Positions 45,986-58,203 of a stretch of DNA of 64,000 bases are shown piece by piece. Within the stretch, counting starts at the first letter, position 1. Each line of letters begins with the position of its first letter. Position numbers and translations under genes: made by a program. This DNA is from Cylicocyclus nassatus (taxonomy: Eukaryota > Nematoda > Chromadorea > Rhabditida > Strongylidae), in NCBI GenBank assembly GCA_958299035.1, contig CATQJL010000316.1, positions 33,731,441-33,795,440 on the forward strand, given 5' to 3'. The notes under the pieces are model-generated. The model did not search any database and was not told the DNA's origin. It saw only the letters and a list, made by a program, of their open reading frames with translations.

Positions 45986-47004
45986 AAAAAAACGAATACA
46001 TAATTGCGGAATACAACATTTTATCTATTTTACAAGAAGAACAATAAGTCTTTGGGTTATAAATAAGTGAAAACAGCGTTTGTTCAAACTCAAGGTAACT
46101 ATAGGTATAGAACTGGAAAGAGATAAAATGTAGGACAGGTAACTGGTACTTTGATAACATAGAACAACCATGAGAAACGTGGAAAGGTGCGGAGATCTAG
46201 AAATGAAGGAATGTGATTTAAACAACAGGTGAATTGTAGATGAAAAAAAAACGATAACAACGATCACCAAAAAAATCATTTACGCGTAAGTAAAGCAATA
46301 TAAAAAAGAATAATATGAGGTGATGGAGCGGCAATGCTTGGTTGGAGCGGACGTCAGGCAACAAAGACAAGGATTAGTAAAAGGAAACATGACAGCACAT
46401 GTTTGAACTGAACTTAGCGGAAGTTAACGCAACGCACAAGCACCTGCTGTCGTTGTAGCGAGACTTTTCATGCATCTTGCGATTACTAAACCGATACTAC
46501 CCCATTTAGGTGCACGATCGACACCCAAGGGCCGGCACAGATCGTCTGGAAGCAGCCTGGACTCGTTCATGGAACAGAAAGCAAAGAGGATATCGTTTTT
46601 GCGGGCTCCGGAGCGGAGCAGCCGGAAAATGTGTACATGCATTACTAACGAAGCATGTGAAAGAACTGCACGTACGGTGCGCAAAACAATTCAACACACT
46701 TCCTGTAGTGTCAAAAGCAACCACTCATTCAAGCGCAAACTTCAAATACAGGTTACTAGACGATGTACGTGCTCTATCATGTCTTGCGAAAAGCGCGCGC
46801 GATTTGAAAGCAAAGCCAAAGGCAAATTGCTTGTTTACAGCGCACACAGAATCATATGACACCAAATTGAACTGTATACAGAATAAATATTATTTGCAAA
46901 AGAATTATGTAAAGAGGTTTGAAAACTTATTTAAAGTTTTACCTTTTTCAAAATTAGTCCGTCTCCAGACGGTCACCAGACGATCTGAGATCGTTCCGAG
47001 CATA
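45986..47004. other. No confident gene
   Basis: A 226-codon open frame starting 46510 crosses into the MITE at 47005 and shows no domain or splice context, so it is not called. Nothing else supported. Confidence 0.35.
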
Positions 47005-47687
47005 TACAGGGTGTCCAAAAAATGTGAACACTGTTCGATCGCTAATAACTCTCTTTCCTTCATGTCTTTTGCCGAGCTTTATGCACCATTCTATAAAGTG
47101 AGGTTCAACTTAGATTTACAGTATGGAGCCAATCGTCGATCGCTCTTCATTACTGCAGGATTACGGTACGAACTTCGACAAGGATTTTAGGCCATTGGAG
47201 GCTATATACTGACTCGGAACAAAGCCAAACAAGCCAAAAATTCTTATACTACGGTAATGGGAGACGCTGATTTCGAATATGAAAATTCCACTTTACTGTG
47301 ATGCTTCTTTCCAAAGTTATCCCAGGTAACCCGTAATAACCGAATTCCCAGCATTTGTCAGAAAGGTGATTACACAGTAAAAAAAAAGCTGAAAACACTT
47401 ATAAAAAGTTGTGTAATGGAATCAGCGTGCGCGAAAACCCTAGTACACGATTTTTCAGATTTTTTGAAAAAAATTTTGTCAAATGGCATATTTCACAATA
47501 GATCCACATGTTAGAAGTTCATACCGTAATCCTACAGTAACGAGCAGCGACCGGTGATTCGCTCCATACTACAAATCTAAGTTGAACCTCGCTCTACAGA
47601 ATGGTGCCTCAAGCTCGGCGAAAGACATGAAAGCAAGGGAGTTATTAGAGATCAAACAGTGTTCACATTTTTTTGGGACACCCTGTA
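47005..47687. mobile_element. ACAGGGTGTCC-type MITE, copy 3 (best preserved)
   Basis: The ends TACAGGGTGTCCAAAAAATG and the inverse of TACAGGGTGTCCCAAAAAAA continue through TGTGAACACTGTT. Arms of about 175 bp pair through TAATAACTC, AAGTGAGGTTCAACTTAGAT and CATTACTGCAGGATTACGGT. It has TA at both termini. No transposase. Confidence 0.8.
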
Positions 47688-48088
47688 TCTTTGTAATCAC
47701 ATAAGTTTCGGATTTTCCTATCCTGGACGGATTCCCCGGTCAAGAATTCATCCTTGAGTACGGGAACATTTTCGTATCGTTGCCTTTCTGTTTTTTGCCT
47801 CAATTTCTTCATACGCTTTGTTAGCTATCGCGCTTCAATAACAAGCTTTTGTGCATGCGTAATATTCAGTTCCACTTCCTATTTTGACTCATTCACATTT
47901 TTCCTTTCAGACTGGTAATCTTTCAATTTTCCATCTTCTCCTAAGACGAAAGGTTTCCGATAAAAGCTAAAGGGGACTTCATAAAATTTTTGAAAGTCAG
48001 GGGGACTTTGTTTTCGAAAACCTCAGAAACAGGACTCATACCGTGCATTGGCGGCATTTAGTTCGCTATGAATGCGAGCAGCACTGGG

Positions 48089-48113
48089 CGCATCGCTCGC
48101 GCCAAGCGATGCG
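48089..48113. repeat. GC-rich hairpin
   Basis: CGCATCGCT and AGCGATGCG pair around CGCGCCA, within a GC-rich patch at about 48050-48200 that contrasts with its AT-rich surroundings. Confidence 0.6.
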
Positions 48114-50186
48114 GCGGTCGTTTTCCCTTACTTTCCGCAGTTGGTGCTCCCTATGGCAGGCGAATCCCTTCGGCGCGTTCAATTGGAGCAATCAGAGCGC
48201 GGCTTGTACATTTGAAATTAAGGTAATTGATTAATGAACTGACCGTGATGAGATACTTTTTTTTCCAGATTTCTTCCGTGTCCGAAAATTGTCATAAACT
48301 GACAGGAGCTACCCAACTTAGACAGAATATGATATGTGTAAGATTGGGTGTTCAAATGCTTGATAAAAGACCTGAGCAAATTCTAGGTCTGCGGATGCTT
48401 GATTATCGCTGTTTTCGATGATCGAGCCTCAAACAATGTTCTACTGCGCATTCAACTGTGCATTCAATCCATGCCATGGCTATAAAAGCCCAGGCACTTC
48501 CTACTACATCCCCTCACCCTGTAGGGGAGGTCAACCTTCAATAGCGAGTCCACTTAAAACAACGTTTTAATCAGGCCAAATTTTTTGATTCATTGGAAGC
48601 AGTTAGGATACATTACATGTTGACCTAGTGTTTGTTTTATTAGGCTGTCCAGAGATCAACGCACGTTTTTGTTAGCGAATTTTCAAATCAGCCGTTTTCC
48701 TGTGGATGTACTCGTTGCGATCACTTTACGTTGCATGCTATCTGGAAACGCAAATACCTTCTTTAATATGGTGTGCATCGGCTATAAGCTCTATCTTATG
48801 GAGTTTTCAAGCATTTTAGGAAAGTTTCAAATAGAAAATTCCTCTTTATCCACTATTTTGTCTAAACTCATTGTTCAAAAAGATTACGTGATAACATTAT
48901 TCAGGTGATAAAATTTGTGGGTTCAATTATTGCTGACATTCAATAGACTATAAAACTTCTTCTGGGTTTGAGTAACTACTCGTATAGGCCAGAAACATTT
49001 CTTTAGAAACCTGTTTTGTATTCCAGTAAGTTGCCCTTTACAGCCATTGGAGAGATGAATACGCGTTCGATAGATATCTTAACACGTTTCGGACCGCGAA
49101 ATCGCGCGTGGCGAAAAAGAGTGCACTTTCAGCCTTTCGCCAACATAGGGACCTCATTTTGTAGACTGTGTGCTACATCTGTAATCAGCCATTCAGATAA
49201 GCTCCGTACCCAAAATTCTGAGTGAATTCGAAGTGTTTGAATTTTGTCGCTTGAGAGAGAAGGACTTTTGCGCTTTTTGAAAGATAGGAAAAAGAACTCA
49301 GTTTCGAATTGTATTCAAAAGTAACTATGTTGTACACGGTACACCTCACTATTGAAACTAGGGTTTTTCTTTTTGAAAACGAAGCAAAGAAAAGTTGCGA
49401 CGGCGCACGCGTCGTTCGCGTTGCCGCACTCCGTTGCAACTATTGTTCGGTTTGTCCTCATATCTCCTAAACAAATATAGGCGGCACAGCCCTACGGAGT
49501 CATGTGAAAAGTGGGAGCTTAGGCCTTTGACTTGCTATTGGCCTAAAAGAAAACCTCCTGTAGACTTCAGAAAGATCCTTCAAAGCAGCGTGCTGCACCA
49601 TGTGCAGCACCGGTCCGAAACGTGTTGAAAACAGTGCTTTTTATCCCATTTCAGAAAGATATGATTTGTCAACTAAACTAGTGCAAGTCACATGGTGGAA
49701 CGTTGCAAAACATGCACTAATTTGCGAACGACTTGATGGTTTTCACAAGTTGCCTGACCTACGAAGTCATAGAGAGTCTACTACTCAAAACATCTAATCT
49801 TTTGAAAATGCGAAAAGAATCGTTATTGCAAGGCGGACTATATCACATTATCAGCAGCATACGCAGAAAAAGGCTTTCACAAAAAAATGAGCCTGGCAAC
49901 TCTAGTCCTACCAGTGGTGAAATATCAAATGTGTTTTGTGACCAAGCTGTTTCAAAAATTGAACAAAAGCTCCTCTCTACAGAATCCATGATGCAATCAA
50001 TCATTGTGCGTAGAATCTTTTTTAAAGGTGCTTGCGCATCAGTCGCAAGGAAAAAAACGTAACTTCGTGTGTTACGAATTTGAATCGATGAATTACGTTT
50101 CATAACCAGAGCTTCTCTCGCTTCCATTTCGGAAAGAACACTTGAATAGGATGACGATCTTTGGTATTGCTTGGTAACCTTGTATG

Positions 50187-50668
50187 TGATTAGCTGGCTT
50201 ACCCGGCTTCGTCCGACCCTGTGAACACTTCGATAAAGTTCCCAACCCTATCCCTTAACCTTTCGATGTGCACACTTCTACATACCAATTCCATATTCCC
50301 GCCTTGTTTTGTACTCGGCAAGCCCTACCCTCCTGGGCTACTCCCAGCGCCGCGACAAATTAAAACGGTAAAATAGATAAAAGCAATAGACAATTTTACA
50401 AGCTAACATTGTATTCGTAATCAGCATGTCTACTTACCCCCTTCCCTCCCCCGTGCAATTTCCAGCTCCATGGCTCGAACTTTGCAAAAAATCGATAAAA
50501 ATTATGAAACTGATACCGATCGATAAAAGTAGCCTATGATGACACGCTTCCGAAGTTTATATGCGCCAGGTTTGGTCCAAATCGGTTCAGAAATAAAAAT
50601 TTCTGTTCAGTACATACGTACACACATACACAGAGACGACGCAGGCATTCATCTTTATATATAGACTA
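50187..50668. repeat. Fragment of the 34 kb palindrome family, both termini kept
   Basis: Starts TAGCTGGCTTACCCGGCTTC like the left end of 34119-35207, contains CCGATCGATAAAAGTAGCCT and GGTTTGGTCCAAATCGGTTC, and ends CATCTTTATATATAGACTAG. It gives the simplest view of the family's ends. Confidence 0.7.
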
Positions 50669-51562
50669 GCAACCCTACGGTTATATAAAAATTAAAAACT
50701 TTTTCAAAGTATGAATCATCAACATCCACGAAAAATAAGATATTTCCTCTATGTGTATGTCAACCTCAATGAACCTTGATCAAGACTAAATTTACCCTCC
50801 TTTGTTCGTTTTTCTTACACTTCGATTACAGAATCTAAACTTTTGAGTAGAACCAGCGTTATGGAGATCAGCCTATTCCGTTTTTTCGTTTTCATTTCTC
50901 TGGGAGATCGTGTGCCCACTAATGTTCAGCGTAGAGTAAGACGGAAATTAAGTAGATTTGTTTACTTCATTCTTTTTCTTTTTCTCACTTTATAGAATTG
51001 ACCTTATTATGGCGCATAGTCTTCCAGGGTTGACACGCCCACTTTTTACGATCTAAAGAGTCTGCAATGTAATTTGAAGGTCACTAGAGTAGAGAAGAGA
51101 TAAAATATTTTTTATGTGAACATAACTAAGGATTCGTTCAAAACAATTCAAAATTAGTGTTGATGGAGAACATAAATTATCTCAACTGTACGATTCGATC
51201 GTCAGCTGGCACGTACTCGATCATCTATAATTCATGAAAAAGAACAAAGTTGGAGACGAGTAACCATTTATTTCGACAAATTCGACTTGCATAATTCTCT
51301 AAGTGACATATTTGACGTTTCAATAGTTCGGCGATGATGATATGTAGCAATGCAAGATTTTTGCAAGACACAAATCACAGAACGGTCAAAGCAGCATCAG
51401 CCTTGGGCGAATTGTTTTTTCAGATTTTGTTCGGCCAAGTTTGTTCGTTAGTTTCTTCGCATACTCTAACCGGTTGTGGGCATATCATTAACCTAAGCAC
51501 ATAGAAGAGACAAATACAATCAAGGAAAAAATATTGAGTGCCGATACACCAACAACAAACTA

Positions 51563-52029
51563 TTAGTTTGCCCCATAATTCTTTTCTTCGGACCTTCAAA
51601 TCAATATTTTCAAGAACTAGGGCACCTACAATCTTGCAATTGTGGCAATAGATTTGAATGAATAAGCTATATATTCACACACCTGCGAGGAACACAGATT
51701 CGCTACAGGCGAAGTTTGAAAAATTAGCTCGTTGATTTTTTAATTTGTCACCATCAGAAAAATGCAGCAAGTATATGTACAAATATCTGATGGTGGAATT
51801 ACATACGTGAGCGAGTGAAAATACGCAGAGTTGCTTCAGACTGATCTTTTTCGTTTTTCGGGAACTCGGTTTCTAATTTTGGCTTGACAGTAATGAAAAT
51901 CAAATTTGGTGCAAAACAAATATTTAGCTTCTCTTGCTTTGATCTATCGAATGATACCGTCCTAATAGTAACATAAGAAACTTATGTTGCTGAAAATTCA
52001 GATTTGAAAAGATCAATGGGACAACCTAA
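51563..52029. mobile_element. Mariner-TIR MITE, degraded
   Basis: The left end is TTAGTTTGCCCCATAATTCT and the right end is the inverse of TTAGGTTGTCCCATTGATCT. Subterminal ATTTTCA(A/G)(G/C)AAC also pairs. The right half resembles the right arm of the MITE at 23463-24402 (GCTTTGATCTATCGAATGAT). Confidence 0.55.
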
Positions 52030-52896
52030 TATTTCCATCCACAATTTCAAAATTCTTTGAGATATGGAATAAAGACGGTAGCTTGCTATAAAATCTTAGG
52101 CTCGGGCGGTCAAGGAGTCTTCTTCTCCAAAGACGATGGGTTTCTTCAAAAGCAGAAAGGCTATTTCACATGAGGAGAGCTTATTCTTTGATCCAGGATA
52201 CTACAAATATATATCTCAAACTGCAGAATTTTAGCTATTCCGCCTTATTGATATCTTCCTTTAATGGCGATGATTGTGGAGAAGAGTGAAAGCAAGACTT
52301 TTTAGTATCAAGTTTGGGCGTTTCACGTATAGGTTTTTTGACATTCGGCACGAAGACTTTTCAAGTTTTACTATGAAATCTTTGCTGGATTACAGATTGC
52401 TACGAAAAAGTATAGAACTGATATAAGGTTTTCTAAGAATGAGGCGTAACGCCCATATAATTTCAAGTCTATCCAACTAGTAGGTGTAAGAAAGTATCAT
52501 AAGTATCGAATTCCGGTAAGTGAGCTACAATTACTAGTAATTTTGAAAAGCATAGCTTTGTCATTCATTGTCATTCAGTTTAAAAATTTGCGGGAAGAGA
52601 ATGAATTCCTCACGTTAAAATCTAGGGAATATTGGCAAACATTCAAAATCTATAAAGTTCACAGTACATTCGCAATAATTGCTGTTAGATTGCATCCACA
52701 ATACCATTTAGTTCCGCCTCAATGGAAATCAAAAGAACTCTACTCTATTTCACCAAATGTGGAGCTTCGGTTGTCGATGACAGTACGAGATCGTTTTTTA
52801 TAATGTTTAGCGAACACTTCGGTGACTGGAATCACAAACGTCCTCTTCGTCGTCTTTCATTAGACGACATCGGCGACCACTGTACATCATTCACTA

Positions 52897-55800
52897 ATGA
52901 TTCTCCTTATTGCGGTGTCCGTTCTCTGCTTATCGCAGGATGTAGAGGGTAGCTTAAGGTGAGGCCGATTATGTTATTGAGAACAATTATGTATTAGGTT
53001 CGGTCCGAAAGTTTTGTTTGTTCTCTAAAATAACCCGTAAATTTCGTAGAGTGAAGATAAACCCAACCTTTCAGGCTGTATCTGACGCAAACTTTCTTCC
53101 TCTTTCCAGCTACCATGGTTCCAATGTGATTTTCTTGAAAGAATGCTGAGATAATCGCTGAAAACTGCAACCCTTCGTTCACCTTGTCCAAGTTTCGCTA
53201 ACTCAAAAAAAAAATTTCTATGTGAGACTTTCGGGGAAATTTAATTACTAGAAGATGGGGCAGTTATTTTGCTAACCGCAGCAATTTTTCATCTTTTTAG
53301 CTACATTTTTAGAATTTTGCTAAATAATTTTCCAAAAGTGTGGAGTTTTGAAAAATCAGCAAGATGTTATTGCACCAACACTGCAAAATCTTCAGATCAA
53401 TGAGATTTCAAAACGCTCTTATCACTATTACTAACTCTACAAAGTAAATGAGCGATTTTCCCTTCGGAACATGAAAATTTTGAAACCTGGAGTACGTCAG
53501 TGCGCACTCGTGATATCGAGAAATACTGCAATTTTCCCCGCAAATTTCTATCTCATAGCTTCACCCCACAGAGTCAAGGTCTAAAGCATACTGCACATTT
53601 ACCTCCACCTACAGTTTTTGATATCAGCTGAGAGGGAGCAAGTAACTTGACTTGAATTCAAACACAACGGATTTTTTGTTTTTGTTCCATCATAGATGAA
53701 CCTTGAATCTTTGTACCATTCCTTTGAATTTAGCTTTGTGAAGATCAACATAATTTTTCTTTTATATAATGCGAAAATGTTGATAGAAGTAGGTGAGCGA
53801 GCGCTAGACATTTCAAAGTTCCAGTGATGCTGATTTTTGTCATGTTAGTAATATTCAAATTGCGTAATACATTGCGTTAAGAAGCAAAATTCGGAACTTT
53901 CGGCGGTTTAATTTTCCGGGCGATCGCAAACGCACATTGTCTTTCTGATATGTACGCTGCTCAATGTAATTCAGTTGGCCGGTTGTTGATAAGCCCAGCA
54001 ATTTACTACCGTTCGTAGTTTCTTGTGCTCCAGACAGTTACAGCTAGTGCGATCCTCCAAAAAGGACAGCATCGATGAAAATGTTTACAAGCTCCTTAGC
54101 GTACGCACCTTTTGCAACACTAGCAAAAAGCACATGTAGATTGCAATCTGAAACCAACCTGCAAGATTTTCTAAGCAATCTAGTCAGGATACGCCGCACA
54201 AATGTAGACTATCATCAATCAAAGTCCTTCGATTTTAGAACAGGATAGAAAAAGCGTTTTAATGAAAAACTGAAAGATCAAACAAAAACCATCCGCTATC
54301 TTCCAATCAAGTCTAAAACTCAAAAATGAGTTATCTTTCGCTTTTTGGGAGCTTTTGAACAGCAAATTGGGTTTTTTCTCCCTATGTTACATTATATGAT
54401 TTGTGACCTGTTCTGCATGATTTGAGACAGATTACAAGATAACCTGCCACCATTCTTACTGCTCACCTGAAGTGCTAATACATCCATACTTCCTGTTTGT
54501 TTTATATATTGACCTATTTATTCCGGCGAAGAGAATAACTAGATATTCACATTACTTTGTGGGTTTTTCCCGTTTTCGAGCTATGTCGCTTAGAGAGATG
54601 AGATTTTCATAGTTGTAAGATATCAAGAGCAAGCTTTTGGGAAAGTATGTAACTGCGTGCAAAATAGAATAAGGGCTAGACCTGATTGAACGTGCATTCG
54701 TCGTCGTTCTGGTGAGATTTGGAGAAAGTAACGTTCAAAGACCTAAGATCTCATGATCATCAGAAGAAAGTAACGTTCAAAGACCTAAGATCTCATGAGC
54801 ACAATTTTAGGAAAAAAATAGGAATTGGAGCTTAAGAACTGAAGTTTCAAAAGTAAAGGAAGGCTTTTTCAATGTGTATATTCTCACAGAATACTAGGGA
54901 GTCAATAGTGCTTAGTACATCTGTGCAAGAAAATAAGGTCACGAACAACACGGATAATCTGAAGTGTTTTAGAAGAAAGGCTCCTAATTTTAATATGCTT
55001 TCAGTTTTTAGTAGGCTCTCATCTCCTAATTTTTGGACATAAGGTCAATGACTGGTAAAAATTCAATCTTGAGAATCGCTTGCCATTCAACCAAGAAATT
55101 TTTCCATTAAGGTATCCTCATATGCAAAACAAACTATTACGATTTCAGCATGTTAAAAGCCTCGCATGTGCTTGGCAAGAAGTTTATCAATAGCCACTCG
55201 CACTTGGATTTTTTTTCTTCAGCCTCAAATTCACAAATGATAGAAAAATCGCAGTGTAAGCATCATAAAGTTTAGCGATTGCTTATAAGGAAAGATACCA
55301 ACTTCGATTCCCATGTTCAGAGGGGATACATATATTAGGAACCAACAGAACGCTGATTCTAAATATACTATTCCTAGCTGCCGAGCCTTATTCTGAAGCG
55401 ATGTATAAGTTTGCTCTTGTAAGTAATTGCTAAACTTTTGAAAATGTTGCTTAAAGGGAATGGTCAGAAGTCGAAGCGGCCCATACATACAAGCTGCATC
55501 ACATTCGATGCAGCATAGAATGCTGATTCCAAATCTGTCTTCCATATCTGCAGAGCGCCTTTGTAGGCGAAGTTACGAGCAGCTTTACTGCGAAATCGTA
55601 TACAAAGAATGCGAAATTAGGCACATTATTGCACTTTCAGCTCATCTCTAGGTACGGGTCATATGAACTGACCTAGTTGCATGTTTTAGTCCAACACTGA
55701 GCCGAGAATGGCTTTGTACGGCTAAGTTTGGGCTTTACACGAACAACTTCTTAACAAAATAATGGCCTTTAACGGCTTATAATTTCATGCACAAAAGTGG

Positions 55801-57664
55801 TCTGCAGATAAGGAAGACAGATTCAGAGTTAGCGTTCTATGCTACATTTAATGGTATGCAGCTTGGATGGATTGGCCACTTCGACTTCTGACTTCCGACC
55901 ATTCCCTTGTTAGGGGTGTATGTCAAGAGGCGCGATTTTTATTACCAGCTGGACAGCAAATAGCATATATTTAGTGTTTTATGAGGTTCTGGGAGTATTT
56001 TAGAGTTTAGGGGAGATATATCAGATGGTTGCACGAGTTGTCCATTCTTACTATCTCAAAAGCGTTTCAAAATGAAAATGTTGAAGGTCAAAAACTCATA
56101 AAAATGCAATTAATAACAAATTTGTATTTATTTTGGTCGGATTTTCAGCGAAAGCCTTCAAAATCAGCAAGTGGTAAATCTAGATGACTAGTAAGCCAAT
56201 GTATTTTGTCTGTGCTTTTTGAAAACTTGCGTAGCCCTAAACTTGAGTTTTGAATTGGTGACAGCCAGAGAAATCGCGCCTCTTGACCGTCTCCCCCTTG
56301 TTAGCAGCTAGCAACAACATATTCGGAATTAGCGTTTCGAGATGATTCTCAAAAACATGTGTCTCATTTCAAAAGGCGAATTCAATTTAGTACACTTCCC
56401 TTGTTAGTTCAAGCAATGTGAAATTAGTCTAAGTTACTGTTGAAACATTCTCGGTTTGTAGTATCGTCCAAATTTTGTTGCTGATAAAATTTGGTATCAG
56501 TTGTTGATAATCGCGTAAATTAAATTATTGTCGTCTTCGCAGTGAATTTCAGTTTGAGCCATATCATTGAAGACTAAAAGAATGTAGTATTATACTTACG
56601 ATTTTCTAGGATTTCAGAAAGCGTTGTACAATAGAAAAAAAATAAGGAATGAAGCGTCATTACTATCTTGATCTATCGCTCGACCATTCTACTCGATTTT
56701 AATTTGGGTGCTGCGTATATGTAAAGAAAGAAATCTTTGGAACTGTTTATTTCCTTTAACATATATTTTCATAGTATACATTTACACATATACATACAAC
56801 TATTTTGCAAATGTTTTCCACATTTGTGCAGCAGCAAAACGAACAAAATCAAGACACTTTGAATTTTTGAGCTTTTGGCCTTCCTCATAAGATCAAATGC
56901 CGTCAGCACTAAGATATCCTACACAATCAATTTTTGCTTTAAATGTAATTAAGATGTGTTCCAGGCTTCGTCGTGACTGTGGTGGTGCGCAAAGCTGTGG
57001 AGGATCCTCATATGGTCCACCACCGACTGCAGCTCCTTATGTTCCACCACCACCACCGCCACCACCACCGCCACCACCACCGCCACCACCACCGCCACCA
57101 CCACCCACGGAAGCTCCGTATGTACCACCACCACCGCCGCCACCACCAGTTACAGAAGCTCCGTATGTGCCACCACCCGTTGAGAAGAAAACGTGCGTAA
57201 CTTGTAAGGAGATCAACATCATCCATGAGTACGTGATGCCTCCGCGTAGACGGTGGGGATGGCGCCATCACCGTCGACGTCGACCACATTGGGGTTACAT
57301 GATGCCGCCTATGATGCCTTATATGCCTATGATGCCTCCTCCAATGCCTCCACCACCTCCACCTCCTCCACCACCACCTCCGCCACCACCAGAACCAGAA
57401 CCTGAAATTGAAGTAGTTGTCGTTCAGCCTCCACCTCCACCACCAAAGATAGTGAAAATGAAATACGTATATCATCGCAAAGTGCCCTGGTACAGTTGCA
57501 CAATGTGTACGACCACGTACTCCCAAGGCACATACTCGCCGCCGCCTTCATCTGGATCTTACGGCTCCATTTCGCCGCCTCCCTCTCCTGGCTATGGTGG
57601 GTCCCCAGAGCCGGGTTATGGAGGTGGAGGCCCGCCACCACCATCTAGCTATGGACCACATTGA
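52897..57664 (+). CDS. Secreted polyproline protein with two CxxC motifs (member 3)
   Basis: Exon 1 is 52897-52958 and exon 2 is 56965-57664, giving 253 residues. Exon 1 encodes a signal peptide, MILLIAVSVLCLSQDVEGSL, and ends CTTAAG|GTGAGG in phase 2. Exon 2 follows gtgttccag and completes the split Arg codon: R-LRR-DCGGAQSCGG. Then come P-runs separated by (T/V)TEAPYVPPP, KKTCVTCKEINIIHEYVMPP, a basic block RRRWGWRHHRRRRPHWGYM, a Met/Pro stretch, a second P-run, EPEPEIEVVVVQ, VKMKYVYHRKVPWYSCTMC, and a Ser/Gly/Pro/Tyr tail ending SYGPH. The two CxxC motifs (CVTC, CTMC) could form disulfides or bind metal. The architecture equals that of the gene at 18306-22716, though the YNVQNW end is absent. 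Extracellular structural role is inferred. The intron is 4,006 bp and holds several MITEs. Confidence 0.72.
52997..53911. mobile_element. Mariner-TIR element related to 58204-59084
   Basis: The left end is TTAGGTTCGGTCCGAAAGTT; a possible right end is the inverse of TTAAACCGCCGAAAGTTCCG at 53911. Inner sequence such as TTCTTCCTCTTTCCAGCTAC matches the left part of 58204-59084 loosely. It lies in the intron of the polyproline gene. The right boundary is uncertain. Confidence 0.45.
54727..54797. repeat. Direct repeat of about 33 bp
   Basis: GAAAGTAACGTTCAAAGACC followed by TAAGATCTCATGA occurs twice, at about 54725 and 54767. Intronic. Confidence 0.8.
55443..55915. mobile_element. TIR element with about 100-bp arms
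   Basis: The left arm GGGAATGGTCAGAAGTCGAA is matched in inverse by TTCGACTTCTGACTTCCGAC at the right. Further pairs are CAAGCTGCAT and CATAGAA(T/C)GCT. Intronic in the polyproline gene. Confidence 0.65.
55921..56287. mobile_element. MITE with GTCAAGAGGCGCGATTT ends
   Basis: Ends TGTCAAGAGGCGCGATTTTT and the inverse of GGTCAAGAGGCGCGATTTCT; about 367 bp. CTTGTTAG-like sequence occurs on both flanks, which suggests insertion into the neighbouring TIR element. Confidence 0.65.
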
Positions 57665-58203
57665 GAGGCCATTAGAATCAATATTCCATGAAAGATTGCC
57701 TGATTGTGCGCAAAAATGTGTTCATTCTATAATTAATTCTTGTAAACTATTACAGAATTGGGCGCAAAGTAGCATTCTGTTCTACCGCGGTTGAATGATT
57801 GTATGTTGGTCATATCGATTACGAGTTTGCTTTCGAATATGTTTTCAAATTTTAAAGCAGTAAATGGGTGTTGATTTGATACAATGTTCTTTTAAGAATT
57901 CGAATAGGAGCAGTTAGACTTCAAGTTTGAATGCGGGCTTTTGTGCTCAACTCATGACTTATGCAGACTACGTCTTACTTGTACACATTCTTGAAAGCTG
58001 CGTTGCTGCGGATGAAAACCTCATAGAGTTATAAAGAATTTGAAAGAACAGCGCACTCCCCGTAATTTGTGTCCAAACTCAATTCAGCTACAATAACAAG
58101 ATTTATGGGATCACACGAATCGTAAACAAAAATCTGAATTTTTTACAATTTTTTCACGTTCACATTTTTTGTTTGCTCTTCCGCCGCATAGAGCTATTTT
58201 ATA
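57665..58203. other. 3' flank of polyproline gene; no gene seen
   Basis: No canonical AATAAA close to the stop was found. Nothing else was recognised. Confidence 0.4.

Larger units (their letters stand above)
47688..52896. other. No gene seen; repeats only
   Basis: Contains a GC-rich hairpin (48089-48113), a fragment of the 34 kb palindrome family (50187-50668) and a mariner-TIR MITE (51563-52029), all listed. The open frames at 49733-50062 and 49843-50127 overlap on opposite strands, and their sequence has a relative at 59340-59430, so they are probably repeat-derived. Confidence 0.35.

Noticed and set aside
46510..47190. 226-codon plus-strand frame, one of the longest in the window
   Set aside because: Its last third lies in the MITE at 47005-47687, there is no recognisable domain, and no acceptor or donor fits.
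57008..57526. 172-codon minus-strand frame rich in Trp, Arg and His
   Set aside because: It is the antisense shadow of the proline codons of the polyproline gene.
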